The notes below the pieces were generated by a model. The model searched no databases. It saw only the letters and a program-made list of their open reading frames with translations, and had not been told where the DNA came from. A stretch of 64,000 nucleotides of DNA from Pontibacter ummariensis (GTDB taxonomy: Bacteria; Bacteroidota; Bacteroidia; Cytophagales; Hymenobacteraceae): positions 37,445 to 101,444 of the forward strand of contig NZ_FZOQ01000020.1 of NCBI RefSeq assembly GCF_900188175.1, written 5' to 3'. Position 1 is the first letter of the stretch. Each line of letters opens with the position of its first letter. Of this stretch, positions 26,401 through 35,400 are shown in pieces. The translations under genes were made by a program, and so were the position numbers.

Positions 26401-28700
26401 TTGGTCAGAAACACCGTTTCGATCTTGTTCACGTTTTCCCCCTTATACAAGTTCCGGAGCTGGTATATGAGCTTCGCCTTGTAGTAAGGGTGTACGATGT
26501 CGTTCAGGGTCAGGGCCTCGATGTCCTGGTCGGTATAGCCCAGTCGGTCTTTCCAGGCCTTGTTAACAAAGATGAACTTGTTGTCCACCGAGATGTTCTG
26601 AATCAGGTCGTGCGCATTGTCGAAGAGGTCCTGGAGGCGGATCTTGTTATCCTTCAGGGCCTCCATCGCGATACGCTTGTCTGTCATGTCCTTTCCGACG
26701 CTGGTAATCCCCGTTACATGGCCCTCGGAATCGTACTCGAACATGCAGTTCCAGCGGATGGTCTTCAACTGACCTGACTTTGTCCGTATATCGCGCTCGT
26801 AGTAGGAACTCAGGTGCTTTTTCTCCAAGGAGTTCTGAAAGTCCTGCCAGCGTTGTGCCCGGTCCTGCTCCGGCACGAGCAGTTCGTAGAAGTTCTGGCC
26901 AATGAGCTCCTCACGGGTGTACTCTACATACTTCAGGAAGTAGTCGTTGGTATAAGCGATGTTTCCCCTGGTGTCGAGGCTGTAATAAATTAGGTTGACC
27001 TTATCCAGGAAGTTGCGGAACTGGTCCATGGATGCCTGCAGGACTTCCTCCCGCTGACGTGCCTGCTGCGCTTGCTTGCGCTGCGTGATGTCGCGCTTAA
27101 ATACCTGCAGGTAGTACTCCCCGTCCAGGATCAGGCGGTTCACATTCAGTTCTACGTCAAAGAGGGTGCCGTCCTTGCGCCTGTTCTTCCATTCAAACGT
27201 GGCGGACTTCCCTGTCGCCAGCACTTCCCTCATGATCCTGGCGGCCTTCTCCTCAGATCGTTCCCCGTCTGGCTGGTACTCCGGGGAGTATTCGTTTGGG
27301 GTAAAGCCGATCAGGTCTTCACGGGTGCAGCGGAAGAACTCCAGGGTCTTGTCGTTACAGTCCACCACTTTCCCGTCCTTAAACAAAATGATGGCGTCAT
27401 AAGAAGACTCGAACAGGGCCCTGTACTTGTCCTCGGTGTGGATGAGCTGCTGCTGTAGCTTGTGTCGGGAGATATAGTTGCCGATGGCTGTGCCAATGAA
27501 GCCAAGCAGGCCCACAAAAGACTGCGTAATATTGATATCATTGCTGGGCCACACCAGGATCAGGGCGATGAGTTCTTTTTCTGTAGCGATGGGCACCAGT
27601 GTCAGCTTTCGGTGCAGCGTACTCTGCAATTGCTCCTGCAGGTAATACTGCGCTTTTCGCTTGTCCGGCCCCAACAGCCGTTCAGCCAGCTCAGGGATTA
27701 TGTTCAGCTCTTCCGGAAGCTGGTTGTTGCCCTCCTCGCCCACAGAGTAGGAAAGGGAAGCCCTGCCTTCAGCAGAGGAGTAGCTGTACACGCAACCACC
27801 TGTCACATCGCTTTTCTCCAGCAGCTCGTTCAGGGTGTACTGCAGCACCTCATACTGTCCATTAGAGGCAGACAAGTTGGTGATCAGCTGGTTCACAAAC
27901 TCCAGCTGGTGATTCCGGAAGCGGATATCCTGTTCGGTCCCGATCACCTCATTCAGGTTCTTAATGGAGCCGTAGAGTACCTGATTGTTCTTAAAGGTGC
28001 CTTTTTGCAGGGTTACTTCCACGGGCAGTAACTCCTGGTTGCTGTCGTGCAGCCACCATTCGAACTTTTGCTTGCCGCCCACCTGTGCCTGCTGCAGCTG
28101 CCGCTTCAGGGCTACCCGCTCAAAGAGGTTCAGCTGAAAGCTTCTTAGGATGGACTTTCCTACCAGTTCATCTTTCTCCTGCTGTATCAGTTCTGTGGCG
28201 CTCTGGTTGATGTCTATAATGTTGCCTTCGCAGTCTAACAGGAACATCGGTTCAGAACTGCCGTCGAACACGTGGTGGTAGCTGTCGCCATCGTATGGCA
28301 GCAGTGCGGTGGGTTGCCCCACGTTAGCCAGTTCGACGCATACAAACACTTCGTCGCCAAAATGCACCATGCGGCAACTGTAGTTATACGGCTGGCACTG
28401 CGCGTTTTCGCTGAGCGGCACCTCTCCGGTTAATTTGCGTTGCTGCTGCAACTCTTCCATCACTTCCGGGAACTTGTCCTGAGGAATGCGAAGCAGGTCG
28501 CGCAGGTGCAGGGCATTGCCTGGCTCCGTATCCTGAGACTTATAAATAAGCGCCTGTGCGTTGGCAGCCAGCACCTGTCCGTTCGGGAGGGCCACAACCA
28601 CTCCGTGGGCGGGCTTGGCCAGCTGTACCAGCACTTGTAAAAGGGCGGTGGCTTGTTCCGTGTTCTGCGCGTCAGCTTGCCGGCTAGGGATATAAGGCAT
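23466..28700 (-). CDS. Giant hybrid sensor histidine kinase (multi-PAS/GAF, HisKA, REC, Hpt)
   Basis: 1744 residues from the ATG giving MPYIPSRQADAQ; a TTG 13 codons upstream is less likely. No membrane helix is visible, so sensing is cytoplasmic. Rough order: degenerate PAS, PAS (about 150), GAF (280-420), three PAS (about 430, 560, 690), GAF (815-960), two PAS (about 1000, 1120), HisKA with ANMSHELRTPMNG (about 1240), HATPase with DTGIGI and GGTGLGLAI, REC with MDIQMPEMDG (about 1535), and C-terminal Hpt with HQLKGTGFTLG. This is an internal phosphorelay ending in Hpt, with the single-domain regulator encoded next. Ligands are unknown. Confidence 0.93.
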   Translation of the reverse strand: MPYIPSRQADAQNTEQATALLQVLVQLAKPAHGVVVALPNGQVLAANAQALIYKSQDTEPGNALHLRDLLRIPQDKFPEVMEELQQQRKLTGEVPLSENAQCQPYNYSCRMVHFGDEVFVCVELANVGQPTALLPYDGDSYHHVFDGSSEPMFLLDCEGNIIDINQSATELIQQEKDELVGKSILRSFQLNLFERVALKRQLQQAQVGGKQKFEWWLHDSNQELLPVEVTLQKGTFKNNQVLYGSIKNLNEVIGTEQDIRFRNHQLEFVNQLITNLSASNGQYEVLQYTLNELLEKSDVTGGCVYSYSSAEGRASLSYSVGEEGNNQLPEELNIIPELAERLLGPDKRKAQYYLQEQLQSTLHRKLTLVPIATEKELIALILVWPSNDINITQSFVGLLGFIGTAIGNYISRHKLQQQLIHTEDKYRALFESSYDAIILFKDGKVVDCNDKTLEFFRCTREDLIGFTPNEYSPEYQPDGERSEEKAARIMREVLATGKSATFEWKNRRKDGTLFDVELNVNRLILDGEYYLQVFKRDITQRKQAQQARQREEVLQASMDQFRNFLDKVNLIYYSLDTRGNIAYTNDYFLKYVEYTREELIGQNFYELLVPEQDRAQRWQDFQNSLEKKHLSSYYERDIRTKSGQLKTIRWNCMFEYDSEGHVTGITSVGKDMTDKRIAMEALKDNKIRLQDLFDNAHDLIQNISVDNKFIFVNKAWKDRLGYTDQDIEALTLNDIVHPYYKAKLIYQLRNLYKGENVNKIETVFLTKAGKPVHLIGSITCSWQDSKPVATRAILHDITDRIKAERLQKVYYSIANLAISSKDLNSLYSAIHRELSKIIETRNIYIALCDNEHRYLNFVYLVDQFIDKSSKAQIQRPFSVGLSEYIIETGKPLYMQKQELQTLSEKEGFTVFGALPEVILCSPLAIGDRIIGVITLQDYQNADAYVHTDIEILHFISNQVALAIERKRNEEQINTQNARLNAIFESGTHHMWSLNRNYELTSFNRNFASSFEARSGHPLQLHMPLDDTAIVAVHENSYTFWEDKYKLAFSGKPQHFEIYLQSKDTWREVYLNPIYLNDGSFEEISGIALDITDKKKSQLALAENEEKFRHIFESFQDVYYRCAMDGTIELVSPSIYQLFGYTEGEVLGLKAAQFYSSPEVQMDVRERLLKEYSLRDMEVEMISKDGSTRTVLLDSKLVFNELGKPIAMEGVVRDVSELKRTQMALLKSKEEAENLLKVKDQFLANMSHELRTPMNGIIGMIDLLSQVNVDPEQRDYIDTLRKSSDALLAILNDILDLSKMQAGKLVLHESGVDLHETLDKIYSLFVNRAQQKDLALSYSIAPGTPRHIITDETRLLQILSNLTSNAIKFTNAGEIKVSVHAEPLAKQYYRLHVRVKDTGIGISPEDQQLLFNDFTQLDNSSTKTFGGTGLGLAISRQLSHLLGGDIGVESRDGDGSTFWFNIKVRLANATEVEEQQQRQQHQKAEPKALDNNPYVLLVDDNQINQKVAQKLLERLGCRIDVASNGYEAIELAVANKYQVIFMDIQMPEMDGVTATLQIKEKLGSSCPPVVAMTAYSMKDDAEKFMSQGMDDYISKPVKSADLHAMITKWEQMTQPAEQAAGSEQAPTEEAAATPIVDLQVVAQLKQIGGEDFAKQLYAEFEEEAGELLEEAKKELQAQHYKGILSTLHQLKGTGFTLGINPLAELAKQLEQDIKQDHLEHIDENFSKLQTHYENYRKSYKDIIFS

Positions 28701-29036
28701 TTTGGTACTGCTAAAGGTAAAAGAAGCAAATAGGCGCAAAGACGCCTCTTGCCACGCTGTTAGTTTTATAAAATAAGCGATAAATTAGCAAAAAAAAGCA
28801 TCAGTGGCTACTCTTGCAGTGAGTATACAAGAACTTAGCCCTGTTTGTGTTGCCTGTCCCTAAGCAGAAGGCCACGCTCCCTCTAAAGAAACCGTTGTTC
28901 GCCTGCTGTATACACAGGTGTTTTGCCCAAGGATACAGCAATCAAGAGAGGGTAGGGGGAAGGCCGCAAAGGGCGGAGGTAAATAGCAGCGGTAGAGCTG
29001 TGGCATCACAGCGCTCCTACTGTGTTAGCGGATCAT
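28701..29036. other. Divergent intergenic region between the hybrid kinase gene and miaA
   Basis: About 335 bp. It contains an AT-rich segment (28760-28800) next to the kinase gene, where its promoter is expected. A plus-strand frame running into miaA is a shadow of miaA in another frame. No clear -33/-7 pair was found. Confidence 0.35.
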
Positions 29037-29960
29037 ATGACAAGGACGAACAAAAAGAAGCACCTGGTGGTGGTGGTAGGCCCTACGGCGGTAGGCAAAA
29101 CCGACCTGTGCGTGCAACTGGCAAAACATTTCGATACAGATGTTATCTCGGCAGACTCCCGCCAGTTCTTTCAGGAGATGACCGTTGGTACGGCCAAGCC
29201 GTCTTTGGCAGAGCAGCAGGGGGTGAAGCACTATTTTATCGACTCGCACCATATCACAGAGGACTATAATGCCGGGGGGTATGAGCAGGACGTGCTGGCG
29301 CTGCTCGAAAAGCTTTTTGAGGACAAGGACGTGGTGGTCCTGACCGGAGGCTCGGGGCTGTACGTGCGGGCAGTATGCGAGGGGATGGACGAGATGCCCG
29401 AGGCCGACCCCAAGGTGCGGGAGGAACTGACGCGCCAATATGAAGCACAGGGCTTGCAGCCTTTACTTGATAAACTGCAGGAAAGGGACCCTATTTATTT
29501 TGCACAGGTCGATAAGGCCAACCCACAGCGCATCATCCGGGCCGTAGAAGTGTGCCTGAGCAGTGGCATACCGTACTCTTCCTTCCGAAGAAGCGAAAAG
29601 CAGGAGCGGCCTTTCAACATCATAAAAGTCGGGCTGAACCGCGACCGGGCGGAGCTCTACGAGCGGATAGACCAGCGCATGGACCTGATGCTGGAGCAAG
29701 GCTTGCTGGAAGAGGCAAGCGCCCTGTACCCTTACCGGGCGCACAATGCGCTACAGACCGTGGGGTACAAGGAGGTGTTTGATTACCTGGAGGGGAAGTA
29801 CGACTGGGAAGAGGCTGTACGCCTGCTCAAGCGGAATAGCCGCCGCTACGCCAAACGCCAGCTTACCTGGTTCAACAAAAGCCCCCAGGAGTATACCTGG
29901 TTTCATCCGCAGCAGTGGCAGGAGATCGTTACCTTTATCCAAGAGCAGACACAGGCGTAA
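29037..29960 (+). CDS. miaA: tRNA dimethylallyltransferase
   Basis: 307 residues from the ATG at 29037 (a TTG five codons upstream is possible). MiaA adds a dimethylallyl group to N6 of A37 in tRNAs that read codons beginning with U. The P-loop GPTAVGKT is at residues 15-22, followed by DVISADSRQFFQEM, VGTAKPSLAE, HYFIDSH, VVLTGGSGLYVRAV and the C-terminal QTVGYKEVFDYL with KRNSRRYAKRQLTWF, all family signatures. Single gene; the window's tRNA-Leu(CAA), which reads UUG, is a plausible substrate. Confidence 0.96.
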   Translation: MTRTNKKKHLVVVVGPTAVGKTDLCVQLAKHFDTDVISADSRQFFQEMTVGTAKPSLAEQQGVKHYFIDSHHITEDYNAGGYEQDVLALLEKLFEDKDVVVLTGGSGLYVRAVCEGMDEMPEADPKVREELTRQYEAQGLQPLLDKLQERDPIYFAQVDKANPQRIIRAVEVCLSSGIPYSSFRRSEKQERPFNIIKVGLNRDRAELYERIDQRMDLMLEQGLLEEASALYPYRAHNALQTVGYKEVFDYLEGKYDWEEAVRLLKRNSRRYAKRQLTWFNKSPQEYTWFHPQQWQEIVTFIQEQTQA

Positions 29961-30025
29961 TCTTCAATGATCGAATACCTGTTAAGCCTGCGTTTCCATC
30001 ACGCCGCGCTTACTCAACATTCCCT

Positions 30026-32419
30026 TTAGAACGGGTAGCCGATGGCGATGTTGAGGAGCATGCCGTTTTCGCCATTAAACTTGCCGTTGAAGTCTCCCAA
30101 CACGAAGCGGTCTCCCTTTGGGAGGTAAGGCACCCTGACCGGAATACCCACGTCAAAGCGTACTACGAAGAAGTCCACATCCACGCGTAATCCAAAACCG
30201 GTACCAACGGCTATTTCACTGAGAAAGGTGTTCGGGTCGAATTGGGGTTTCTCCTGGCCTTCGTTGTCCCGTGCCTCGTCCATGAGCCAGATGTTACCGG
30301 CATCCACGAATACGGCCCCTTTAAAGAAGCCGGCAATAGGGAAGCGGTACTCCAGGTTAGACTCCAGTTTTATGTCACCGAGCTGGTCGAAGTAGGCAAA
30401 GGCATACTCGTCGGGAACGTTGTAAGTGCCAGGACCAATGCTGCGCGCCCGGAAGGCCCGGATACTGTTAGGACCGCCAATGGAAAATTGCTTTACATAG
30501 GGTAGCACCGTTGAGTTGCCATAGGTAAAGCCTGCACCCGCTACCAGGCGGGCTACTAACTGACTCTCTTCCGTGATGTTCCAATAGTACCTGAAGTCAT
30601 TCAAAAAGAGGGAGTACTGCGAGTAAGGCTGCCCGAGCAGCGTGCGTGGCTCTTCTGCAGTCGGGGGGGCTGCTCCGAGCAAGGACTGTATCCCACTTAC
30701 CACATTACCCGATACATCAATTGTCAGGTGGTTGAAGACCTGGTGGGTACGCTCCGGAAAGACCTGGGTGGTGTAGGTAAGCTCGTACACGGGCCCTATG
30801 ATAAACTGGTTCCGGAAGCTGCGCAGCAGGTAAGGCTGGGTTTCCAGTATCTCGCTAAATGCCTCTGTTACGTTACTTAATCGTACATACTGCAGGTTGA
30901 TGGGGGATATTTCATGGGTAAGCGTTTGCTTTGGCCGCCAACTGTAGCCATAGGAGGCGTTATAAGAGTTCATGCGGAAGAACTCAACCCTGCTGAGCAG
31001 GTTAAACCCTGCCGCAATGGCCGTGGTAGGCACGTACAGGGTACGCAGGTTGGGTAAGTTAAAGGGAGATACAATGCGTGGAATTGTGATGCCAGCCTGT
31101 ATGCCTAACTCATAAGAGTTAAGGGAGTTGTTGCCTGCTACCGGAACACCCTCCGGAGCATCTCCCGCACTTCTGCCCCCTACCTGCGTCTCAAACCGGG
31201 CGGTGCCTTCCACGGTTAAAAGCTCAGAACCTTTAAAGGCATTGCGGTTGCGGAACGAGACGGACAGCCCGGGGCCAGCAAAGTTGTTTGTCTTTCGCAC
31301 GTACTTTATTTCAGCCCGCAGCGCTTTTTTAAGGGCAGGTGTCAGGTAGATATAGGCGTCCAGCATGTGGTTTTTAAGATTGTCCCGCTCAAACTCCACG
31401 TTTACGTACTTGTATGCTGGCAGCCCCAGCAGGCGGTTCGTCGTCAGGAGCACATCCTGCCGGGTATAAAGGCTATCCTGTTCGAGAAAAACACCCCGCA
31501 GCAAGTGGCGTGCCCGCACGTAGTTCTCGTTCGGGATATAGTGATAGCCCTTATAGTCGATGGTGTCAGCCACAGAAAGGCTGTCGCCCAGCGAGTAGTT
31601 GGCAAAGATGTACACATCATCGATCTTGTAGGGGTGCAGTGCGCGGCGCGGCGCGGAGCTTTTTATCCGCAACAGCACATCCACCTGCCTGTCCCCAATA
31701 AGTGAATCGACACTAAAGATGAGCAGGTCAGGGCTGAAATAGTAGTAGCCTTCACTTTTAAGGATGGAGTCGATTCGTGCCCGCTCGGCGATCATGGTCC
31801 GCAGGTTATAAGGGGTGCCAGTCTCTAACAGGGAGCCTTCCCGGGTCTGCTGGATGTCGCGGTAAACAGGCACGTCCCGTCGGGCAGGCAAAGAGTCAGG
31901 CTCCACCAAAGTGTACTCTATATTGCGGATTGTGTAAGGCTCACCTATAAAAGCTGCCCAGTTGATGACCGCTTTCTGGTTTTCAACAATGGCGTTACTC
32001 TGTATGTTATTGTTAAAATAGCCCCTGTTGTGCAGGCGGTTGCTCATGATCTCGTTCAAGGCGCTGGTGTCTACCTCTGAGAGCAGGACCGGCTCCTCTC
32101 CAAACTTCGTCTGAATCCAGTTCTTGATGCCCTTGTCCTTTTCGGTGTAGAAGGTGTTGTAGATCCATAACTTAGGGTACAAGCCCAGGAAAGAGGTGTT
32201 GGGCTCGGGCTTCACAACGCGGGCCAACTCAGCTTCCAGGTTCTGGTCTCTTTTGGTGCTGGCGTCTTCGCCTACTACTTTCACACTGTAATCAACAAAC
32301 AGGGCGTCTCCTTCTGGCACATACTTGGTAACATTACACCCCGAAACAAGCAGTACTAACAGTAAGAGCGACAGTACTGGCAGGCGTAATAGTTGTTTAC
32401 AAGGTATGGATGGTGTCAT
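30026..32419 (-). CDS. tamL: Outer-membrane lipoprotein of the BamA/TamA family (TamL)
   Basis: 797 residues. The lipobox LVSGC puts the lipidated residue at Cys28, an unusual feature for an Omp85-type barrel but known for Bacteroidota TamL. POTRA-like periplasmic regions (about 30-370) precede a C-terminal 16-strand barrel domain (about 390-797) with the bacterial surface antigen pattern FSIGGPNSIRAFRARSIGPG and a terminal aromatic residue (YPF). It likely works with TamB in moving proteins or lipids between the membranes. It lies 15 bp downstream of tamB on the same strand. Confidence 0.88.
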   Translation of the reverse strand: MTPSIPCKQLLRLPVLSLLLLVLLVSGCNVTKYVPEGDALFVDYSVKVVGEDASTKRDQNLEAELARVVKPEPNTSFLGLYPKLWIYNTFYTEKDKGIKNWIQTKFGEEPVLLSEVDTSALNEIMSNRLHNRGYFNNNIQSNAIVENQKAVINWAAFIGEPYTIRNIEYTLVEPDSLPARRDVPVYRDIQQTREGSLLETGTPYNLRTMIAERARIDSILKSEGYYYFSPDLLIFSVDSLIGDRQVDVLLRIKSSAPRRALHPYKIDDVYIFANYSLGDSLSVADTIDYKGYHYIPNENYVRARHLLRGVFLEQDSLYTRQDVLLTTNRLLGLPAYKYVNVEFERDNLKNHMLDAYIYLTPALKKALRAEIKYVRKTNNFAGPGLSVSFRNRNAFKGSELLTVEGTARFETQVGGRSAGDAPEGVPVAGNNSLNSYELGIQAGITIPRIVSPFNLPNLRTLYVPTTAIAAGFNLLSRVEFFRMNSYNASYGYSWRPKQTLTHEISPINLQYVRLSNVTEAFSEILETQPYLLRSFRNQFIIGPVYELTYTTQVFPERTHQVFNHLTIDVSGNVVSGIQSLLGAAPPTAEEPRTLLGQPYSQYSLFLNDFRYYWNITEESQLVARLVAGAGFTYGNSTVLPYVKQFSIGGPNSIRAFRARSIGPGTYNVPDEYAFAYFDQLGDIKLESNLEYRFPIAGFFKGAVFVDAGNIWLMDEARDNEGQEKPQFDPNTFLSEIAVGTGFGLRVDVDFFVVRFDVGIPVRVPYLPKGDRFVLGDFNGKFNGENGMLLNIAIGYPF

Positions 32420-32434
32420 GGGTAATCTTTTCTG

Positions 32435-35400
32435 CTATCTGGTTTCTGTTGTCATAATTTCCTCTTCTCTTCTCAGTTTTTCTTTTCTGCGCCTGTTCTC
32501 GAGCGAACGGAACAGGTCCGAAAAATTATTGTACTCACGCTGATAGATCAGGGCGGCCCCGGTTGCGCGGACGTCTCCCTCGAGGAAGTCCTGGAACTGG
32601 TTGCGCTGGAAAGCCTGTACCCGCAGGCGGCCGTCTTCTGTCAGCGAGTACTCCACCGAGATGTCGCCGCCAAAGCCGCTTACGTTTCGGTTCTGCTGGC
32701 TTTGCCCTTCCAGTCCGATATCCGTTCCTACCCGTACCGTCAGGCGATCATCGAGGAACTGCTGGCGCAGGGCAACATTGAGGTCTGTGCGTCCCTCAGC
32801 AGAACCCGAGGAGAAGTCCTGGTATGAATCTACGCCCAGCTCCAGCCCCAGGCCCCCCGCGTACTGCTGGGTGAGCTGGTTGAGTTGGTCGGTTAGCAGA
32901 CCGCTGAGGCTGTTGCGGGCCGTGCCCTCAAAGCCACCGCCAGAGCTCTGGAGTGGGTCCGGTGCCATGAACCTGCCCAGCACAAGCAGCGAAAAGACCT
33001 GCTTGTTCAGTTCTGCCACATCTTCCTCCAGGGCAGCCAGGCTGGCGGTGACCTGCGCGGGTACATTGCCACGCTCCTCTTCCGGGAGCTCAATCTCAAA
33101 GTTTATCTGGGGCTGTAATATGTCGCCCTCTACGTTCACATAAACCAGGAAAGTGTATTGGTTGCGGAGAGCAGGGTTGTCTGTGCCCACTGCCTGGGAC
33201 GCAACGAGTTCGCGTGGAGCTGCCTCTACGGTATAAACAGCTGTGATGTTCATGTCCGCTTGCAGGGGATCGCCCGTCCAGGTGATGTAGCTACCGTCTG
33301 CTATGGCTAGCTCGCGGGACACCAGGTCGTAGAAGTCCATGCTGTAACTGCCTTCCGACACCTCGTAGCGGCCTGTCATGTTAATTTCGCCGCTGGGCCG
33401 CATGCCAATAAACAGCGGGTCGGCAGTACCTCGCACCACCAGGTTGTCACCGGTAATAGGGTCAATCACGATCGAGATAGGGGTAGCGTCGGTTACGTAT
33501 AGCTCTACTTCCACATCAGCCCCCACAAAGCCCTCTACCTCCACAGAGTCTTCTTCGTACCCGGTCCCCACAATGCCGGTTAGCGACTCGTTCAGGTTTA
33601 CAAACTCTACCACGCCTTCCCGCTCGGCGGCGGCAACCTCATCGGCCGGAACCACGGCGGTGAACTCAGAGCCATCGAGCACGCGCACCTCGGCTCTGAC
33701 TACGGGCAGTGCCAGGGTTCCGGATATAGCAGCATCCGCGGCTACCAGCACATCGCCGTAGTACAGGTCATTGTCGGCGGCGGTAGAGCTAAGGGCCAGG
33801 AAGCGGTCTGTCTCCACCGTCAGGTCGAACTGGAAGTCCGTGTAGTCCTGTGTCAGCATTCTGCCCTCTACCACCAGTTCGTTATTGAGGGTGTCGGTGA
33901 GTACAAAGTTAGGGAAAAGGATACCTGCTTCATTAAATACCAGCTGCTCATCATCTACCCGGTACAAGGAGCCGAGCATGGTGATGGCAAACTGCGCTTG
34001 GTCAAAATTCAGCTCGCCTATGATGTCCGGGTTGTCTAAGGTGCCGGTAATGCGCAGGTCGCCCTCTGCCGCTCCGTCCATCGCCTCGACCATTCCCGCC
34101 GTGAAGCCCTGCAGGGAGGCCAGGTTCAGCCGGTCGATGTTTGCCCTGAGGTTAAGCAGGGTGGCGTTGGGCTGTGCCTCCAGAAATCCGTCTATCACCA
34201 CTTCGTTGCCGTTGTCTGTCAGCAGTGCGTCCACATTGTAGCGGTTGCCGGGCGCGCTGCTTGCTTCCACAGCCAGGTCTCCTACCATGGAGCCGTCGTA
34301 AATAAAGTCTTCCACCTGCAGGTCTGAGGTAAAGACAGGCGAGCCTGTGAGTATATCCCGTAAAGTGGCTTCTCCGTTAATGGTGCCGGCAATCAGGCTG
34401 GTATCCTGTGGCTCCTGGAACGTGCTTAGCATATAGGCAATGTCCACGTTATCGAAAGCAACATGTAGCGGTGCATTGGCAGTTACAGGGCCGGTGCTGT
34501 TAAGGGCGATGGCACTGGCGCCATGGCTTAGCACCACGTTGTTAGCATAAAGCAGGTCCGAGCCGAACAGCAGGTAGTTGCCGGGGGGCACGTCCCAGTC
34601 ATCGCCGTTGATCACGACGGCATCCGGATCAAAGGAGAAGCGGAAGCCCCTGCCTTCGCTGGTCAGCACGCCTCCAAGCACCAGCTTGTCGTCGTTCAGC
34701 ACGCTGTCTCCCGCAATTGCCAGGCGCACAGCCAAAGAGTCGTCACGGGCAGCCCCCTCCAGGCCTATATGATCTACCGTAAAGTCCGGCGTCACGAAGG
34801 CATCTAAGGTAACATCATAACTCAGGCTGTTTTCATCTCCTGTTACCTGCAGGCCTAAGCCCCGCATCACGTAGTCGGTGTACTCTATCAGTGGAATTCT
34901 TCCGTACATTTCGAACTCCTGGGTCTCGCTGTTATAAGCCCCCGTGATGGGGCCGCTCTGGAGCTGCTGCAGGCCCGGCACAAAGGCCGTGAGAATGCGG
35001 GTCTGCTTGGGGTTCAGGGCAAAAGTGAAGTCCTCCAGGTTCACCCCAGCAGGGTAGGGAGGGTCTGGCTGCAGGTCGAAGTAGGTAGAGAAATACTTTT
35101 GCAGGGCCACGGGCAGCGTGGCGAGGGTGTTTTCGAAACGCACCTGCCCGTCCAGGACGTCAGACCGGACGTCCAGCTCTGCTATTTCCCCGGTCTGTTC
35201 CAATGCCATCACCAAGGTGTCGATAGGGAATACCTCTTCGGCGGTGCGTATGACCAGTTGCTCTGCTGTTAGCACTCCGCTGAGCTTGGCAGGGTCTACT
35301 CCGGTAAACCTCCCCTCCAACTGCCCTTCTACAGCAAGCGTGTCCGGGTAAAAGTTGAGGGCGTGTAGATTCGCTTCTTTCAGGGCGAGGTTAAAGGCAT

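Noticed and set aside
25842..26777. 311-codon plus-strand ORF inside the hybrid kinase gene
   Set aside because: Entirely antisense to PAS/GAF-coding sequence with intact motifs on the minus strand; a long shadow frame caused by codon bias.
28847..29269. 140-codon ORF upstream of and overlapping miaA
   Set aside because: Its second half is miaA read in another frame and its first half has no family features.
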